64,000 nt of DNA from NCBI RefSeq assembly GCF_030376615.1, contig NZ_JARRAB010000004.1, positions 62,001-126,000 on the forward strand, in the 5' to 3' direction. Position numbers and translations under genes: made by a program. The notes below the pieces were generated by a model. That model ran no database searches. It was given only the letters and a program-made list of their open reading frames with translations, and was not told the DNA's origin. This stretch comes from Pseudomonas sp. sp1636. GTDB taxonomy: Bacteria; Pseudomonadota; Gammaproteobacteria; Pseudomonadales; Pseudomonadaceae. The number at the start of each line of letters is the position of its first letter. The first letter of the stretch is position 1. This document shows, piece after piece, positions 37,018-45,576 of this stretch.

Positions 37018-37101
37018 AAGGCGACACTCCAAAACTATCCGTGATCAAGGAGGCATGGCATACAGCAAGACTTATACCCAAAGGTGGCCAAGGCGCACCC
37101 A

Positions 37102-37265
37102 AGGAGGCTGTCGGACTTCACACTGTGCTACTGCGGAAAAGCCGGGTCTGCTCGTTTTTTGCGCGTGTTGCCGTTGCAGAAAGCGGCTATTCGCCTCGAA
37201 CGCGCGCATAACCACTTCAAACCGGGCTTTTCCACGCGGCGAACGGTCAAGTCCGACAGCCTCCT
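37102..37265. mobile_element. MITE-like element with 17-bp perfect terminal inverted repeats
   Basis: AGGAGGCTGTCGGACTT (37102-37118) and AAGTCCGACAGCCTCCT (37249-37265) are exact inverse copies bounding 164 bp with no transposase. Flanking bases show no convincing target duplication. A 62-residue ORF spanning it is a by-product of the repeat. The GGCTGTCGGACTT end sequence is of the kind seen at termini of Pseudomonas insertion sequences. Confidence 0.75.
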
Positions 37266-37308
37266 AGACTAGCGCAGGTTGTTCCCGGAGGGGCGACTGC
37301 TTCGGCAC

Positions 37309-37368
37309 TTAACAGGCCGTTTTGAACGGCGTATCGGCAACCTGGGTGGTTTTTCAACGGTCGCTTGA
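37309..37368. repeat. Degenerate palindromic repeat, copy B
   Basis: TTAACAGGCCGTTTTGAACGG facing GGTTTTTCAACGGTCGCTTG (given here in shortened parts) forms an imperfect inverted repeat around 20 bp. It resembles copy A at 31721-31769 in the phrase GGTTTTTCAACGG/AGTTTTTCAACAG. Confidence 0.45.
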
Positions 37369-37485
37369 GTGGCGACGCCATCAAGTTTGCACCGAGACGG
37401 GGCGCCAGGGTCGCGTCCATGCTCCCGTTGGCTCGGTGTTTGGGCAGGTGTCGAACGTCCTAGGCGAGCGTTTGCTCACCGCCAT

Positions 37486-38337
37486 TCAGTGTTGGCGAGC
37501 AGGCTGTGGATGCATGATGGCCCGTTGGCGTTCTTCGGCGAGAAAACTCATGATGATCGGCGCCACTGTTTCGGCGCGAGTCACCAGGAACAGGTGGCCA
37601 TCGTCGATTACGTGCAGTTCGGCGTTCGGGATACGCCAAGCCAGCAAGCGCATGTTGATCAATGGGATCAGTGGGTCGTCATCGCCGGCCAGTACCAGGG
37701 TCGGTTGGCGGATCCGGTGCAGCCAGTGGATGCTGGTCCAGCCGAGGCCGGCGAACATTTGCCAGTAGTAACCCATCTTGCCGCCCGAACGCACCTTGCT
37801 GGCGTGGGCCAGGGCCAGCTTGGGATCGCGGCGGAAGGCGCCACCATAGATGTCCGGAGCGATCTGTACGCCATACGACGGCTGCACATAACGCCGCGGG
37901 CTGGCCATGCGCCAGAGCACCTTGGGCTTGCCCGGCACCATCACCGCCCCGGCCGAGGTGGCGGCCAGCACCAGCTTCTTGCAGCGTTCCGGGTAGTCAT
38001 GGGCGAACTGTTGCGCCAGGGCACCGCCCCAGGACACGCCGATCACATTGACCTGGCCGTAGTCCAGGTAATCGAGCATGCGCGCGGCCAGTTTGGCCAG
38101 GCCGGGAAAGCGGAACGGCGTGCTGGGGGTCGAGGAACCACCCACCCCGGGTACGTCGAAGGCGATCACTTCAAGATCGCTGTCGAGTGCCCGAACGAAG
38201 GGCATGACCAGCTCCAGGTTGGCGCCGATGCCATTGAAAATCAGCAGTGGTGCCATCTTTCCGCTGCCTGGACGAACGGCGGTGCGGATGGTTTGGCCAT
38301 CCAGGTCGATGGTGCGAAAGGCAAATGGTAACGACAT
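37486..38337 (-). CDS. phaZ: Intracellular PHA depolymerase PhaZ
   Basis: 283 residues, the size of P. putida PhaZ. Alpha/beta hydrolase that releases 3-hydroxyacids from stored medium-chain-length PHA. Nucleophile Ser102 lies in GVSWGG, with AGDDDPLIP (catalytic Asp) and DDGHLFL (catalytic His) following. No signal peptide, consistent with granule association in the cytosol. It lies between the two synthase genes, separated from phaC1 by 153 bases with two hairpins. Confidence 0.96.
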   Translation of the reverse strand: MSLPFAFRTIDLDGQTIRTAVRPGSGKMAPLLIFNGIGANLELVMPFVRALDSDLEVIAFDVPGVGGSSTPSTPFRFPGLAKLAARMLDYLDYGQVNVIGVSWGGALAQQFAHDYPERCKKLVLAATSAGAVMVPGKPKVLWRMASPRRYVQPSYGVQIAPDIYGGAFRRDPKLALAHASKVRSGGKMGYYWQMFAGLGWTSIHWLHRIRQPTLVLAGDDDPLIPLINMRLLAWRIPNAELHVIDDGHLFLVTRAETVAPIIMSFLAEERQRAIMHPQPARQH

Positions 38338-38363
38338 GCGCGCAGGCCCTATCAGTTAAATCG

Positions 38364-38414
38364 CTGCGAGTGGCCTTCCCGGCCACTCGCAGAATCACCA
38401 GGCAAACGCCTGGT
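38364..38414 (-). other. Two adjacent hairpins between phaC1 and phaZ
   Basis: On the minus-strand transcript a 7-bp stem (38397-38414, ACCAGGC/GCCTGGT, loop AAAC) is followed by a perfect 12-bp stem (38364-38392, CTGCGAGTGGCC/GGCCACTCGCAG, loop TTCCC). There is no clear T tract, so partial attenuation or mRNA stabilisation is more likely than complete termination. Confidence 0.6.
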
Positions 38415-38490
38415 TGGTCGCCCGGCGGCCATGCCTGAGGCGAGCGGCACTTCCCCGTGCCGCGGGCGATGTTGCGCAATGCACGCTCTT

Positions 38491-40167
38491 CTAGCGCTCG
38501 TGGACATAGACCCCGGGGGCAGCTTCGGCGGCCGGGTAGCGCTTGTTGCCCAGGCTGTTCGGTGCCTTCTTGGTGGCGCCGGAGCGTTCGGCCAGCCAGG
38601 TCTGCCAATGCAGCCACCAGGAGTCGGTGTGCTTGGTCGAGCTGTCCTGCCAGTCCTTCGGCTCGAGCGGCATTTGCGTGTTGGTCATGTAGCGCGCCTT
38701 GGGGTTGCCCGGCGGGTTGAGGATGCTCTGGATGTGCCCGCTGTTGGACAGCACGAACTCGCACTTGCCGCCGAACAGGTGCGCCGACTTGTAGCAGGAG
38801 TCCCAGGGCGTGATGTGGTCGGTGGTGCCGGCGACGCAGAAGAAGTCGCAGGTGACCTGCTTGAGGTCGATCGGCGTGCCGCAGACTTCCAGGGCGCCGG
38901 GGCGGGTCAGTGGGTTGTTCTTGAACATCTCGATGAACTCGCCATGCAGCGCGGCCGGCAGGCGGGTGGTGTCGTTGTTCCAGTGGAGGATGTCGAACAC
39001 CGGCGGCTCGTTGCCGAGCAGGTAGTTGTTGACCCAGTAGTTCCAGATCAGGTCGTTGGGGCGCATCCAGGCGAACACCTTGGCCATGTCGCTGCCTTCC
39101 AGCACGCCGGCCTGATAGGAGCGGCGCTTGGCCGCTTCCAGGGTCTTCTCGTCGGCGAACAGCGCCACCTGGGTGTCCAGCTTGGTGTCCAGCACGCTGA
39201 CCAGCAGGGTCAGGGCGTGTACCTTCTGGTCGCCTAGCGCCGCATAGTGGCCGAGCAGCGAGGCGGTGGTCAGGCCGCCGGAGCAGGCGCCGAGCATGTT
39301 GATGTCCTTGCTGCCGGTGATCGCGGTGATCGCCTCGATGGCCTCCTTCAGCGCCTCGATATAGCTCGACAGGCCCCACTCGCGCTGCGCCTTGGTCGGG
39401 TTGCGCCAGCTGACCACGAAGGTCTGCACGCCATTGCGCAACAGGAAGCGCGCCAGGCTCTTCTCCGGCGACAGGTCGAACACGTAGAACTTGTTGATCT
39501 GCGGCGGCACCACCAGCAGCGGGCGCTCATGCACCTGTTCGGTGATCGGCCGGTACTGGATCAGCTCCAGCACCTCGTTGCGAAAGACCACCGAACCCTC
39601 GGTGGTGGCCAGGCTCTTGCCGACCTCGAAGGCGTTCATGTTGACCTGGCTGGGCATGCCGCCGTTGTGGACGATGTCCTTGGCCAGGTGCGAGAGGCCG
39701 TCGAGCAGACTCTTGCCGCCGGTTTCGAAGAAGCGCTTGACCGCCGCCGGGTTGGCCATGCTGTTGCTCGGGGCCATGGCCTCGGTCATCAGGTTGATCA
39801 CGAAATGGCCGCGGCTGGCGTCCTGCGCGGTCAGGTTGCTTTCCTCGACCCAGTCGTGCAGCTCCTTGCGCCAGGCCAGGTAGGTCTGCAGGTAGCGCTT
39901 GTACAGCGGGTTCTGGCTCCAGGCCGGATCGGCGAAGCGGCGGTCGCCGCCTTCGGGCTGCAGCTCGGACTGGCCGAATATGACGTTCTTCAACTCCACG
40001 CCGAAATGAGCCACGTGTTTGGCGCTGTGCAGCGGCTGCCGGATGGCCTGGGTGAGCACCATGCGCGCCGAGGTCAGCAGGTCTTTACCGCGGATGCCGA
40101 TGACCGGGTTCAGGCCGAGGGTGTTCTCCGACGCTTGCTGTTTCAGATCATCATTTTTTTCAGTCAT
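38491..40167 (-). CDS. phaC1: Class II poly(3-hydroxyalkanoate) synthase PhaC1
   Basis: 558 residues. First gene of the phaC1-phaZ-phaC2-phaD operon and probably the main medium-chain-length PHA polymerase. Cys295 lies in GACSGG, TTDHITPWDSCY carries the catalytic Asp and SNSGHIQSILNPP the His. It is closely related to PhaC2 in the catalytic half but differs in the N terminus (MTEKNDDLKQQASENTLG). A sigma-54-type promoter (40304-40319) and a palindrome at 40401-40418 lie upstream. Confidence 0.97.
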   Translation of the reverse strand: MTEKNDDLKQQASENTLGLNPVIGIRGKDLLTSARMVLTQAIRQPLHSAKHVAHFGVELKNVIFGQSELQPEGGDRRFADPAWSQNPLYKRYLQTYLAWRKELHDWVEESNLTAQDASRGHFVINLMTEAMAPSNSMANPAAVKRFFETGGKSLLDGLSHLAKDIVHNGGMPSQVNMNAFEVGKSLATTEGSVVFRNEVLELIQYRPITEQVHERPLLVVPPQINKFYVFDLSPEKSLARFLLRNGVQTFVVSWRNPTKAQREWGLSSYIEALKEAIEAITAITGSKDINMLGACSGGLTTASLLGHYAALGDQKVHALTLLVSVLDTKLDTQVALFADEKTLEAAKRRSYQAGVLEGSDMAKVFAWMRPNDLIWNYWVNNYLLGNEPPVFDILHWNNDTTRLPAALHGEFIEMFKNNPLTRPGALEVCGTPIDLKQVTCDFFCVAGTTDHITPWDSCYKSAHLFGGKCEFVLSNSGHIQSILNPPGNPKARYMTNTQMPLEPKDWQDSSTKHTDSWWLHWQTWLAERSGATKKAPNSLGNKRYPAAEAAPGVYVHER

Positions 40168-40303
40168 CTACGACGCTCCATTGTCCTGAGGCGAATACCG
40201 GCTGGTTGCTGTGCAAGGCGACAGAGGGCGCAGGCCGGGTATTGCTCGGGTTACCGGGGGCGGAGTTACTCCGCATCAAATCTATGCACCTGGCTTGGCC
40301 AAA

Positions 40304-40319
40304 TGCAGGGAACCTGCCA
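40304..40319 (-). promoter_or_regulatory. Sigma-54-type promoter upstream of phaC1
   Basis: On the minus strand the sequence reads TGGCAGGTTCCCTGCA, with GG and GC doublets at -24/-12 spacing. The gap to the phaC1 start is about 137 bases. Dependence of mcl-PHA formation on RpoN has been reported for P. aeruginosa, with a -24/-12 element proposed at phaC1, which supports this reading. Confidence 0.55.
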
Positions 40320-40400
40320 GTTCCTTGGTTACCCGAGTTTGTGAATTTGCGCAAGTTTGCCGCGATATGGGCACATGCACGCAGATTATGCCGAGATAGA

Positions 40401-40418
40401 TTAGAAAGTGCGCTCTAA
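40401..40418. promoter_or_regulatory. Candidate PhaD operator upstream of phaC1
   Basis: TTAGAAAGTGCGCTCTAA: half-sites TTAGA and TCTAA around 8 bases, with an outer CCGAG/CTCGG pair at 40391-40395 and 40420-40424 extending the symmetry. A related 18-mer occurs before phaI (30249-30266). PhaD is the obvious candidate ligand. Confidence 0.5.
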
Positions 40419-40501
40419 CCTCGGCGAGGGAAGGGCTTGCGCGTGAATCCGTCCACCCGTTGCAGGCGGCAGGAACAGGCGGAGAGGTTCTGGCACGCCT
40501 G

Positions 40502-40873
40502 CTAGAGCATCAACTTGACCACGAACTCGTCGGGGTCGCGGGATTTTCCGGCTGCGGCGAGCGCGGCCAGGTAGTCGGCCCACAGGCTGTCCTGATGGGT
40601 GGCCAGCCGATAGAGGTAGTCCCAGCTGAACAGCCCGCTGTCGTGGCCATCGTCGAAACAGAGTTTCAGGGCGTAATTGCCGGCCGGTTCGACGCCGCTC
40701 AGGGCGACGTGCAGCTTGCCGGTTTGCAGGATGGGCTTGCCATGGCCTTGCACCTCCGCAGAGGGCGAGTGTACGCGCAGGAACTCTGCCGATAGGCTGT
40801 AGCTGGCGCTGCCGTACTGCAGTTCCAGGGTTCGCGATGCCTTGTGCAGTTTGACTGCGCTGGGGATGTGCAT
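40502..40873 (-). CDS. DUF971 domain-containing protein
   Basis: 123 residues. Family features: AVKLHKASRTLELQYG near the start, SAEFLRVHSPSAEVQGHG, and LCFDDGHDSGLFSWDYLYRL (the conserved DGHDSGxFSW core). DUF971 proteins have a gamma-butyrobetaine hydroxylase N-terminal-like fold and may bind zinc, but no catalytic residues are apparent. It lies beside the hslUV genes with which it is commonly syntenic in Pseudomonas. Confidence 0.85.
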   Translation of the reverse strand: MHIPSAVKLHKASRTLELQYGSASYSLSAEFLRVHSPSAEVQGHGKPILQTGKLHVALSGVEPAGNYALKLCFDDGHDSGLFSWDYLYRLATHQDSLWADYLAALAAAGKSRDPDEFVVKLML

Positions 40874-40893
40874 GGGCTTGGCCTCAAGTAGCG

Positions 40894-40940
40894 AGCGGCA
40901 AGCTACAAGCGCTCTTACTGGCTGCTGGTAGCTTGCCGCT
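40894..40940. repeat. REP-like hairpin between the DUF971 gene and hslU
   Basis: Perfect 13-bp inverted repeat AGCGGCAAGCTAC (40894-40906) and GTAGCTTGCCGCT (40928-40940), with a 21-base loop. It shares the AGCGGCAAGC arm with elements near 29823 and 45523. Both flanking genes are read from the minus strand, and the hairpin could also stop hslU transcripts. Confidence 0.65.
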
Positions 40941-40950
40941 TTCCGCTACG

Positions 40951-42291
40951 TTAAAGAATATAACGCGACAGGTCTTCATCCTGGGCCAGTTCGCCGAGGT
41001 GGCCGTTGACGTAGTCGGCATCGATGCGGATCGGTTTCTCGTCATGCTGGGTGGCCAGGTCGCCGGCGCTGAAGGACACCTCTTCGAGCAGGCGTTCGAG
41101 CAGGGTGTGCAGGCGGCGCGCGCCGATATTCTCGGTCTTCTCGTTGACCTGCCAGGCGATTTCGGCGAGCCGCTTGATGCCGTCTGCGGCGAACTCGATG
41201 TTCAAGCCCTCGGTGTGGAGCAGGGCGATGTACTGCTCGGTCAATGAGGCATGCGGCTCGGTGAGAATGCGCTCGAAGTCTTCCGGCGACAGCGCCTTGA
41301 GCTCCACGCGGATCGGCAGGCGGCCTTGCAGCTCCGGCACCAGGTCGCTGGGCTTGCTCAGGTGGAAGGCGCCGGAGGCGATGAACAGGATGTGGTCGGT
41401 CTTGATCATGCCCAGCTTGGTGTTGACCGTGCAGCCTTCGATCAGCGGCAGCAGGTCGCGTTGCACGCCTTCGCGGGAGACATCGGCGCCGCCGACGTTG
41501 CCGCGCTTGGCCACCTTGTCGATCTCGTCGATGAAGACGATGCCATTTTGCTCCACCGCCTCCAGGGCGCGGGCTTTCAGCTCTTCCTCGTTGACCAGGC
41601 GCGCGGCCTCTTCGTCGCGCACCAGTTTCAGGGCTTCCTTGACCTTGAGCGTGCGGCTCTTCTTCTTGCCCTTGCCCATGTTGGAGAACAGGCTCTGCAA
41701 CTGACTGGTCATCTCTTCCATGCCCGGCGGAGTCATAATCTCGATACCGGCCGGACTGTCGGCCACCTTGATGTCGATGTCCTTGTCATCCAGCTGGCCT
41801 TCGCGCAGGCGCTTGCGGAACAGTTGGCGGGTATTGGAGTCGCCGCTCGGCGCCGGGTCTTCGTTGAAGCCGGCACGCGGAGGCGGCAGCAGGGCATCGA
41901 GGATGCGCTCTTCGGCGGCGTCCTCGGCGCGGTGGCGCACCTTGACCATCTCCTGCTCGCGGAGCATTTTCACCGCCGCGTCGGCCAGGTCGCGAATGAT
42001 CGATTCGACATCGCGGCCGACGTAGCCGACTTCGGTGAATTTGGTCGCTTCGACCTTGATGAAGGGGGCGCCGGCCAGTTTGGCCAGGCGCCGGGCGATC
42101 TCGGTCTTGCCGACGCCGGTCGGACCGATCATCAGGATGTTCTTCGGCGTCACTTCGGCGCGCAATTCCAGCGGCAGTTGCATGCGTCGCCAGCGGTTGC
42201 GCAGGGCGATGGCCACGGCGCGCTTGGCGTCGTCCTGGCCGATGATGTGGCGGTTGAGTTCGTGAACGATCTCGCGGGGCGTCATGGACAT
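40951..42291 (-). CDS. hslU: ATP-dependent protease ATPase subunit HslU
   Basis: 446 residues. AAA+ unfoldase that feeds substrates to HslV. Walker [16 protein letters not shown], the pore motif GYVGRDVE, Walker [10 protein letters not shown], the sensor arginine region and the C-terminal DLSRYIL tail that inserts into HslV are present. The I-domain occupies about residues 110-240. It follows hslV by 27 bases, as in the standard hslVU operon. Confidence 0.98.
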   Translation of the reverse strand: MSMTPREIVHELNRHIIGQDDAKRAVAIALRNRWRRMQLPLELRAEVTPKNILMIGPTGVGKTEIARRLAKLAGAPFIKVEATKFTEVGYVGRDVESIIRDLADAAVKMLREQEMVKVRHRAEDAAEERILDALLPPPRAGFNEDPAPSGDSNTRQLFRKRLREGQLDDKDIDIKVADSPAGIEIMTPPGMEEMTSQLQSLFSNMGKGKKKSRTLKVKEALKLVRDEEAARLVNEEELKARALEAVEQNGIVFIDEIDKVAKRGNVGGADVSREGVQRDLLPLIEGCTVNTKLGMIKTDHILFIASGAFHLSKPSDLVPELQGRLPIRVELKALSPEDFERILTEPHASLTEQYIALLHTEGLNIEFAADGIKRLAEIAWQVNEKTENIGARRLHTLLERLLEEVSFSAGDLATQHDEKPIRIDADYVNGHLGELAQDEDLSRYIL

Positions 42292-42318
42292 GGCAGGCGG
42301 CTCCGAACGGAAATCGGC

Positions 42319-42852
42319 TCAGATGGCCGAGTCCAATTCCTCGATGGTCAGGTTGTGATTGGTGAAGACACAGATGGACGCGGCAATGTTCAACGCCTTT
42401 TGCGCAATTTCGTGGGCCGACATCTGCTCGGTGTTCTCCAGCAAGGCCAATGCCGCCGCCTGGGCGAAGCCGCCGCCGGAGCCCATGGCGATCAGGCCGT
42501 GTTCCGGTTCCACCACGTCGCCATTGCCGGTGATGATCAGCGAGGCGTCCTTGTTGGCCACGGCGAGCATGGCTTCCAGACGGCTCAGCGAGCGGTCGGT
42601 GCGCCAGTCCTTGGCCAGTTCGACGGCGGCGCGCACCAGGTGGCCCTGGTGTTTCTCCAGCTTGCCTTCGAAGCGTTCGAACAGGGTGAAGGCATCCGCG
42701 GTGGCGCCGGCAAAACCGGCCAGCACTTGGCCGTGATAGAGGCGGCGAACTTTTTTCGCATTGCCTTTCATCACGGTGTTGCCCAGGGAAACCTGGCCGT
42801 CGCCGCCCATGACGACTTTGCCGTGGCGGCGCACTGAAACGATGGTGGTCAA
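42319..42852 (-). CDS. hslV: ATP-dependent protease subunit HslV
   Basis: 177 residues. Proteasome-like peptidase with N-terminal Thr as the nucleophile. I set the start at the TTG codon 42852, giving Met-Thr-Thr-Ile-Val-Ser-Val-Arg, because Thr1 must follow the initiator Met; an in-frame upstream ATG would add 33 residues and bury it. [14 protein letters not shown] and the [15 protein letters not shown] core are canonical. A GGAG lies 10 bases upstream of the TTG. Confidence 0.95.
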   Translation of the reverse strand: MTTIVSVRRHGKVVMGGDGQVSLGNTVMKGNAKKVRRLYHGQVLAGFAGATADAFTLFERFEGKLEKHQGHLVRAAVELAKDWRTDRSLSRLEAMLAVANKDASLIITGNGDVVEPEHGLIAMGSGGGFAQAAALALLENTEQMSAHEIAQKALNIAASICVFTNHNLTIEELDSAI

Positions 42853-43049
42853 GGGGAGAGTCTCCACGCAGTGGGGCGAAAATGCCCAATGCAGATTCAG
42901 ATGGGGGGGCGTGGGCTGCTTTTCAACCGGCGGCGGATGATTCTCGACCAAACGCTATTGCCGCGGCTGTAACCGCAGATTGCCGCGGCAGGGTGCGGGC
43001 GATCGGGAAAAGTCCTGGCCGGCTCCTGTCGAACCGGTCGGGGCGAGGG

Positions 43050-43736
43050 TCAGCGGTTCTGGCGTTGCTGCAGCAGCAGATTGCTGAAGCCGTTGGCCGC
43101 CAGGGCTTTTTGCGAGACCGCGAGTTGTTCGCGGTTGGCGAAGGGGCCGACCAGCACGCGGTACCAGGTCTCCTCGCGCACCCTGCCGGACTCCACCCGC
43201 ACGTTCTGGCCGAGCAGGATGATCTGCGCGCGCACGCTTTCCGCATCGTCCTTGCGCCGGAACGAGCCGGCCTGGAGGAAAAACTGGGTGCTCAGCGGCG
43301 CCTGGGCAACTGGCGGGACGGGGGCTACCGGCGGTGCCGGTGGCGGTGTTTCGCCGTTGAGTGCGGCCTGGGCGCGCGCGGCGTCGATCTTCGCCGCTTG
43401 TTCCGGGGTCACCGGTTGCTGCACGGGGGCGGGTGGCGGCAGGGCGTCCGGCGGCACTATGACTTCCGACTCGGGCAGCAGGGTGTAGAAGTCGTATTTG
43501 GGCTTGCTCGGCGCCGGCGTGGCGGCTTTCGGTTTTGCCTGGCTGCTGGCGCGGGCGCTCTCGGCCTTGTTGCGTTTGACCGCATCGCCACCCGGCTGCA
43601 GGTTCATCAGCAACATGACGAACACGCCGACGACCAGGCCGCAGGCCAGCCAGATCCAGCCGGGCACCGGTTGCTTCGGCGGTGCCTTGTAGCGGCTGGC
43701 GCCGCGTTTGGCTGGGGGCTTTTTGCGCGCGGCCAC
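43050..43736 (-). CDS. SPOR domain-containing membrane protein (FtsN-like)
   Basis: 228 residues. A cytosolic Lys/Arg/Pro-rich N terminus (AARKKPPAKRGASRYKAPPK), one membrane helix (about 25-45), a long Pro/Ala-rich linker and a C-terminal SPOR domain (about 148-228) that binds glycan strands lacking peptide stems at the septum. The layout is that of FtsN. It lies 1 base after argS on the same strand and may share its transcript. Confidence 0.88.
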   Translation of the reverse strand: MAARKKPPAKRGASRYKAPPKQPVPGWIWLACGLVVGVFVMLLMNLQPGGDAVKRNKAESARASSQAKPKAATPAPSKPKYDFYTLLPESEVIVPPDALPPPAPVQQPVTPEQAAKIDAARAQAALNGETPPPAPPVAPVPPVAQAPLSTQFFLQAGSFRRKDDAESVRAQIILLGQNVRVESGRVREETWYRVLVGPFANREQLAVSQKALAANGFSNLLLQQRQNR

Positions 43737-45470
43737 TTACATGCGCTCCAGGGTTTCCAGACCGAGCAGTTCCAGGCCCTGCTTGAGCGTGCGGCCGCTG
43801 AGGGCGGCCAGGCGCAGGCGGCTCTGCTGGGTGGCCTGATCCTCGGCACTGAGGATCGGGCAGTGTTCGTAGAAGCTGGAGAACAGCCCGGCCACATCGT
43901 ACAGATAAGCACAGAGCAGGTGCGGTTCGCCCTTGTCGGCGACGTTATTCAGCACTTCGCCGAATTGCGCCAGTTTGCCGGCCAGCGCCAGCTCCTGTTC
44001 GGCCGCGAGGATGATCGGCCCCTCGATGGCGCTGTTGCCCAGCTTGCGGAATACGCTGGCGACCCGGGTGTAGGCGTACAGCAAATAAGGCGCGGTGTTG
44101 CCCTCGAAGCTGAGCATCTGCTCGAAGTTGAAGCGGTAGTCGCTGGTGCGGTGCTTGGACAGGTCGGCGTACTTCACCGCGCCGATGCCGACGGCGTGGG
44201 CGATGCTGCGCAACTCGCTTTCATCGAGCTCCGGGTTCTTGCCCTTGACCAGGCTGTAGGCGCGTTCTTCGGCCTCGTCGAGCAGGTCGATCAGCTTCAC
44301 CGTGCCGCCGTCGCGGGTCTTGAACGGGCGGCCGTCGGCGCCGTTCATGGTGCCGAAGCCCATGTGTTCGAGTTGCATGCCGTCATGCACGAAGCCGGCG
44401 CGGCGCGCCACTTCGAAGGCCATCTGGAAGTGCAGGGCCTGGCGCTGGTCGACGAAATACAGGGCGCGGTCGGCCTTGAGCGCCTGGCTGCGGTAGCGCA
44501 TGGCGGCCAGATCGGTGGTCGAGTACAGGTAGCCGCCGCCGGCCTTCTGCACGATCACCGGCAGCGGATTGCCTTCGGCGTTCTTGAACTCGTCCATGAA
44601 CACGCATTGGGCGCCGTCGCTCTCGCTGAGCAGGTTCTGGTCGCGCAGGGCGTCGATGATGCCGGGCAGTTCGGCGTTGTAGGCGCTCTCGCCCTTGACG
44701 TCGGCCGGGCTCAGCTTGACGCCCAGACGGTCATAGGCTTTCTGGCAGTGCGACAGGGAAATCGCGTTGAAACGGTGCCACAGGCGCATGCATTCGGCGT
44801 CGCCGGCTTGCAGCTGCACCACCAGTTCGCGGGCGCGCTCGGCGAACTCGCTGGAGTCGTCGAAGCACTTCTTCGCCGCGCGGTAGAAGCCTTCCAGATC
44901 GGCCAGCTCGCTCTCGGCGGCCGCCGGGTTGGCCTCCATAAAGGCCAGCAGCATGCCGAACTGGGTGCCCCAGTCGCCGACGTGGTTCTGCCGGATCACG
45001 CGGTCGCCGAGAAACTCCAGCACCCGTGCCACGGCGTCGCCGATGATGGTCGAGCGCAGGTGGCCGACGTGCATTTCCTTGGCCAGGTTCGGCGAGGACA
45101 GGTCGATCACCACGGTCTGCGGCTTGCCCGCCTTGCGCACGCCGAGCCGGCTATCGGCCAGCAGGGCGTCCAGGCGACCGGCCAGGGCCTGGCTGTTCTG
45201 GTAGAAGTTGAGAAAGCCTGGGCCGGCGATTTCGACCTTGCTGATCTGCTCGTCGCCGGGCAGCGCGGCGATCAGCTTTTCCGCCAGCTCGCGCGGTTTC
45301 AGGCCGGCCGGCTTGGCCAGCATCATGGCGATATTGCTGGCGAAGTCGCCGTTGGCCTTGTCCTTGGTGTTCTCCACCTGAATAGCCGGGCTCAGCCCTT
45401 CGGGCAGCACGCCTTCGGCGGTGAGGCGGGTCAGAGCTTGCTGGATCAGATGGCGAATAGTGTCTTTCAT
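43737..45470 (-). CDS. argS: Arginyl-tRNA synthetase
   Basis: 577 residues. Class I synthetase. The HIGH-like motif is [11 protein letters not shown], and the KMSK loop is replaced by the TRDGGTVKL stretch common to proteobacterial ArgRS. The N-terminal Add-1 domain and the C-terminal anticodon-binding region ([13 protein letters not shown] and [15 protein letters not shown]) are present. Length and order match the Pseudomonas gene upstream of the SPOR protein and downstream of priA. Confidence 0.97.
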   Translation of the reverse strand: MKDTIRHLIQQALTRLTAEGVLPEGLSPAIQVENTKDKANGDFASNIAMMLAKPAGLKPRELAEKLIAALPGDEQISKVEIAGPGFLNFYQNSQALAGRLDALLADSRLGVRKAGKPQTVVIDLSSPNLAKEMHVGHLRSTIIGDAVARVLEFLGDRVIRQNHVGDWGTQFGMLLAFMEANPAAAESELADLEGFYRAAKKCFDDSSEFAERARELVVQLQAGDAECMRLWHRFNAISLSHCQKAYDRLGVKLSPADVKGESAYNAELPGIIDALRDQNLLSESDGAQCVFMDEFKNAEGNPLPVIVQKAGGGYLYSTTDLAAMRYRSQALKADRALYFVDQRQALHFQMAFEVARRAGFVHDGMQLEHMGFGTMNGADGRPFKTRDGGTVKLIDLLDEAEERAYSLVKGKNPELDESELRSIAHAVGIGAVKYADLSKHRTSDYRFNFEQMLSFEGNTAPYLLYAYTRVASVFRKLGNSAIEGPIILAAEQELALAGKLAQFGEVLNNVADKGEPHLLCAYLYDVAGLFSSFYEHCPILSAEDQATQQSRLRLAALSGRTLKQGLELLGLETLERM

Positions 45471-45520
45471 GGTCTCTCGGATCGCCCATGGGCATTGGTC
45501 GAAAACTGCGCATTATAAGA

Positions 45521-45546
45521 GCAGCGGCAAGCGGCAAGCCACAAGC
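45521..45546. repeat. REP-like arm between argS and priA
   Basis: GCAGCGGCAAGCGGCAAGCC followed by ACAAGC. It contains two copies of GCGGCAAGC in tandem and shares the AGCGGCAAGC arm with 29823 and 40894. Only one arm is clear here, so the element may be incomplete. Confidence 0.4.
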
Positions 45547-45576
45547 AGCTGTAGAGTGCGCATGGCGCACCCTACC

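Larger units (their letters stand above)
37018..37485. other. 468-bp intergenic region between phaZ and phaC2 containing a MITE
   Basis: No coding gene is supported. The region holds a 164-bp element with 17-bp inverted ends (37102-37265), a degenerate palindromic repeat at 37309-37368, and unremarkable sequence up to the phaZ stop. In other Pseudomonas species this spacer is, as far as I remember, short, so the insertion lengthens it. ORFs across the element are by-products. Confidence 0.7.
40168..40501. other. 334-bp control region upstream of phaC1
   Basis: No gene is supported. Contains the phaC1 ribosome site, the sigma-54-like box, an operator palindrome at 40401-40418 and the end of the DUF971 gene at the right boundary. 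Short ORFs here have no ribosome site or recognisable family. Confidence 0.65.

Noticed and set aside
37084..37272. 62-residue ORF in the phaZ-phaC2 spacer
   Set aside because: It spans the MITE-like element exactly, so its reading frame is a by-product of the repeat.
42882..45518. 878-codon plus-strand open frame opposite hslV, the SPOR gene and argS
   Set aside because: It is antisense to three well-supported genes, shows no domain, and its length reflects the third-position GC of the coding strand.
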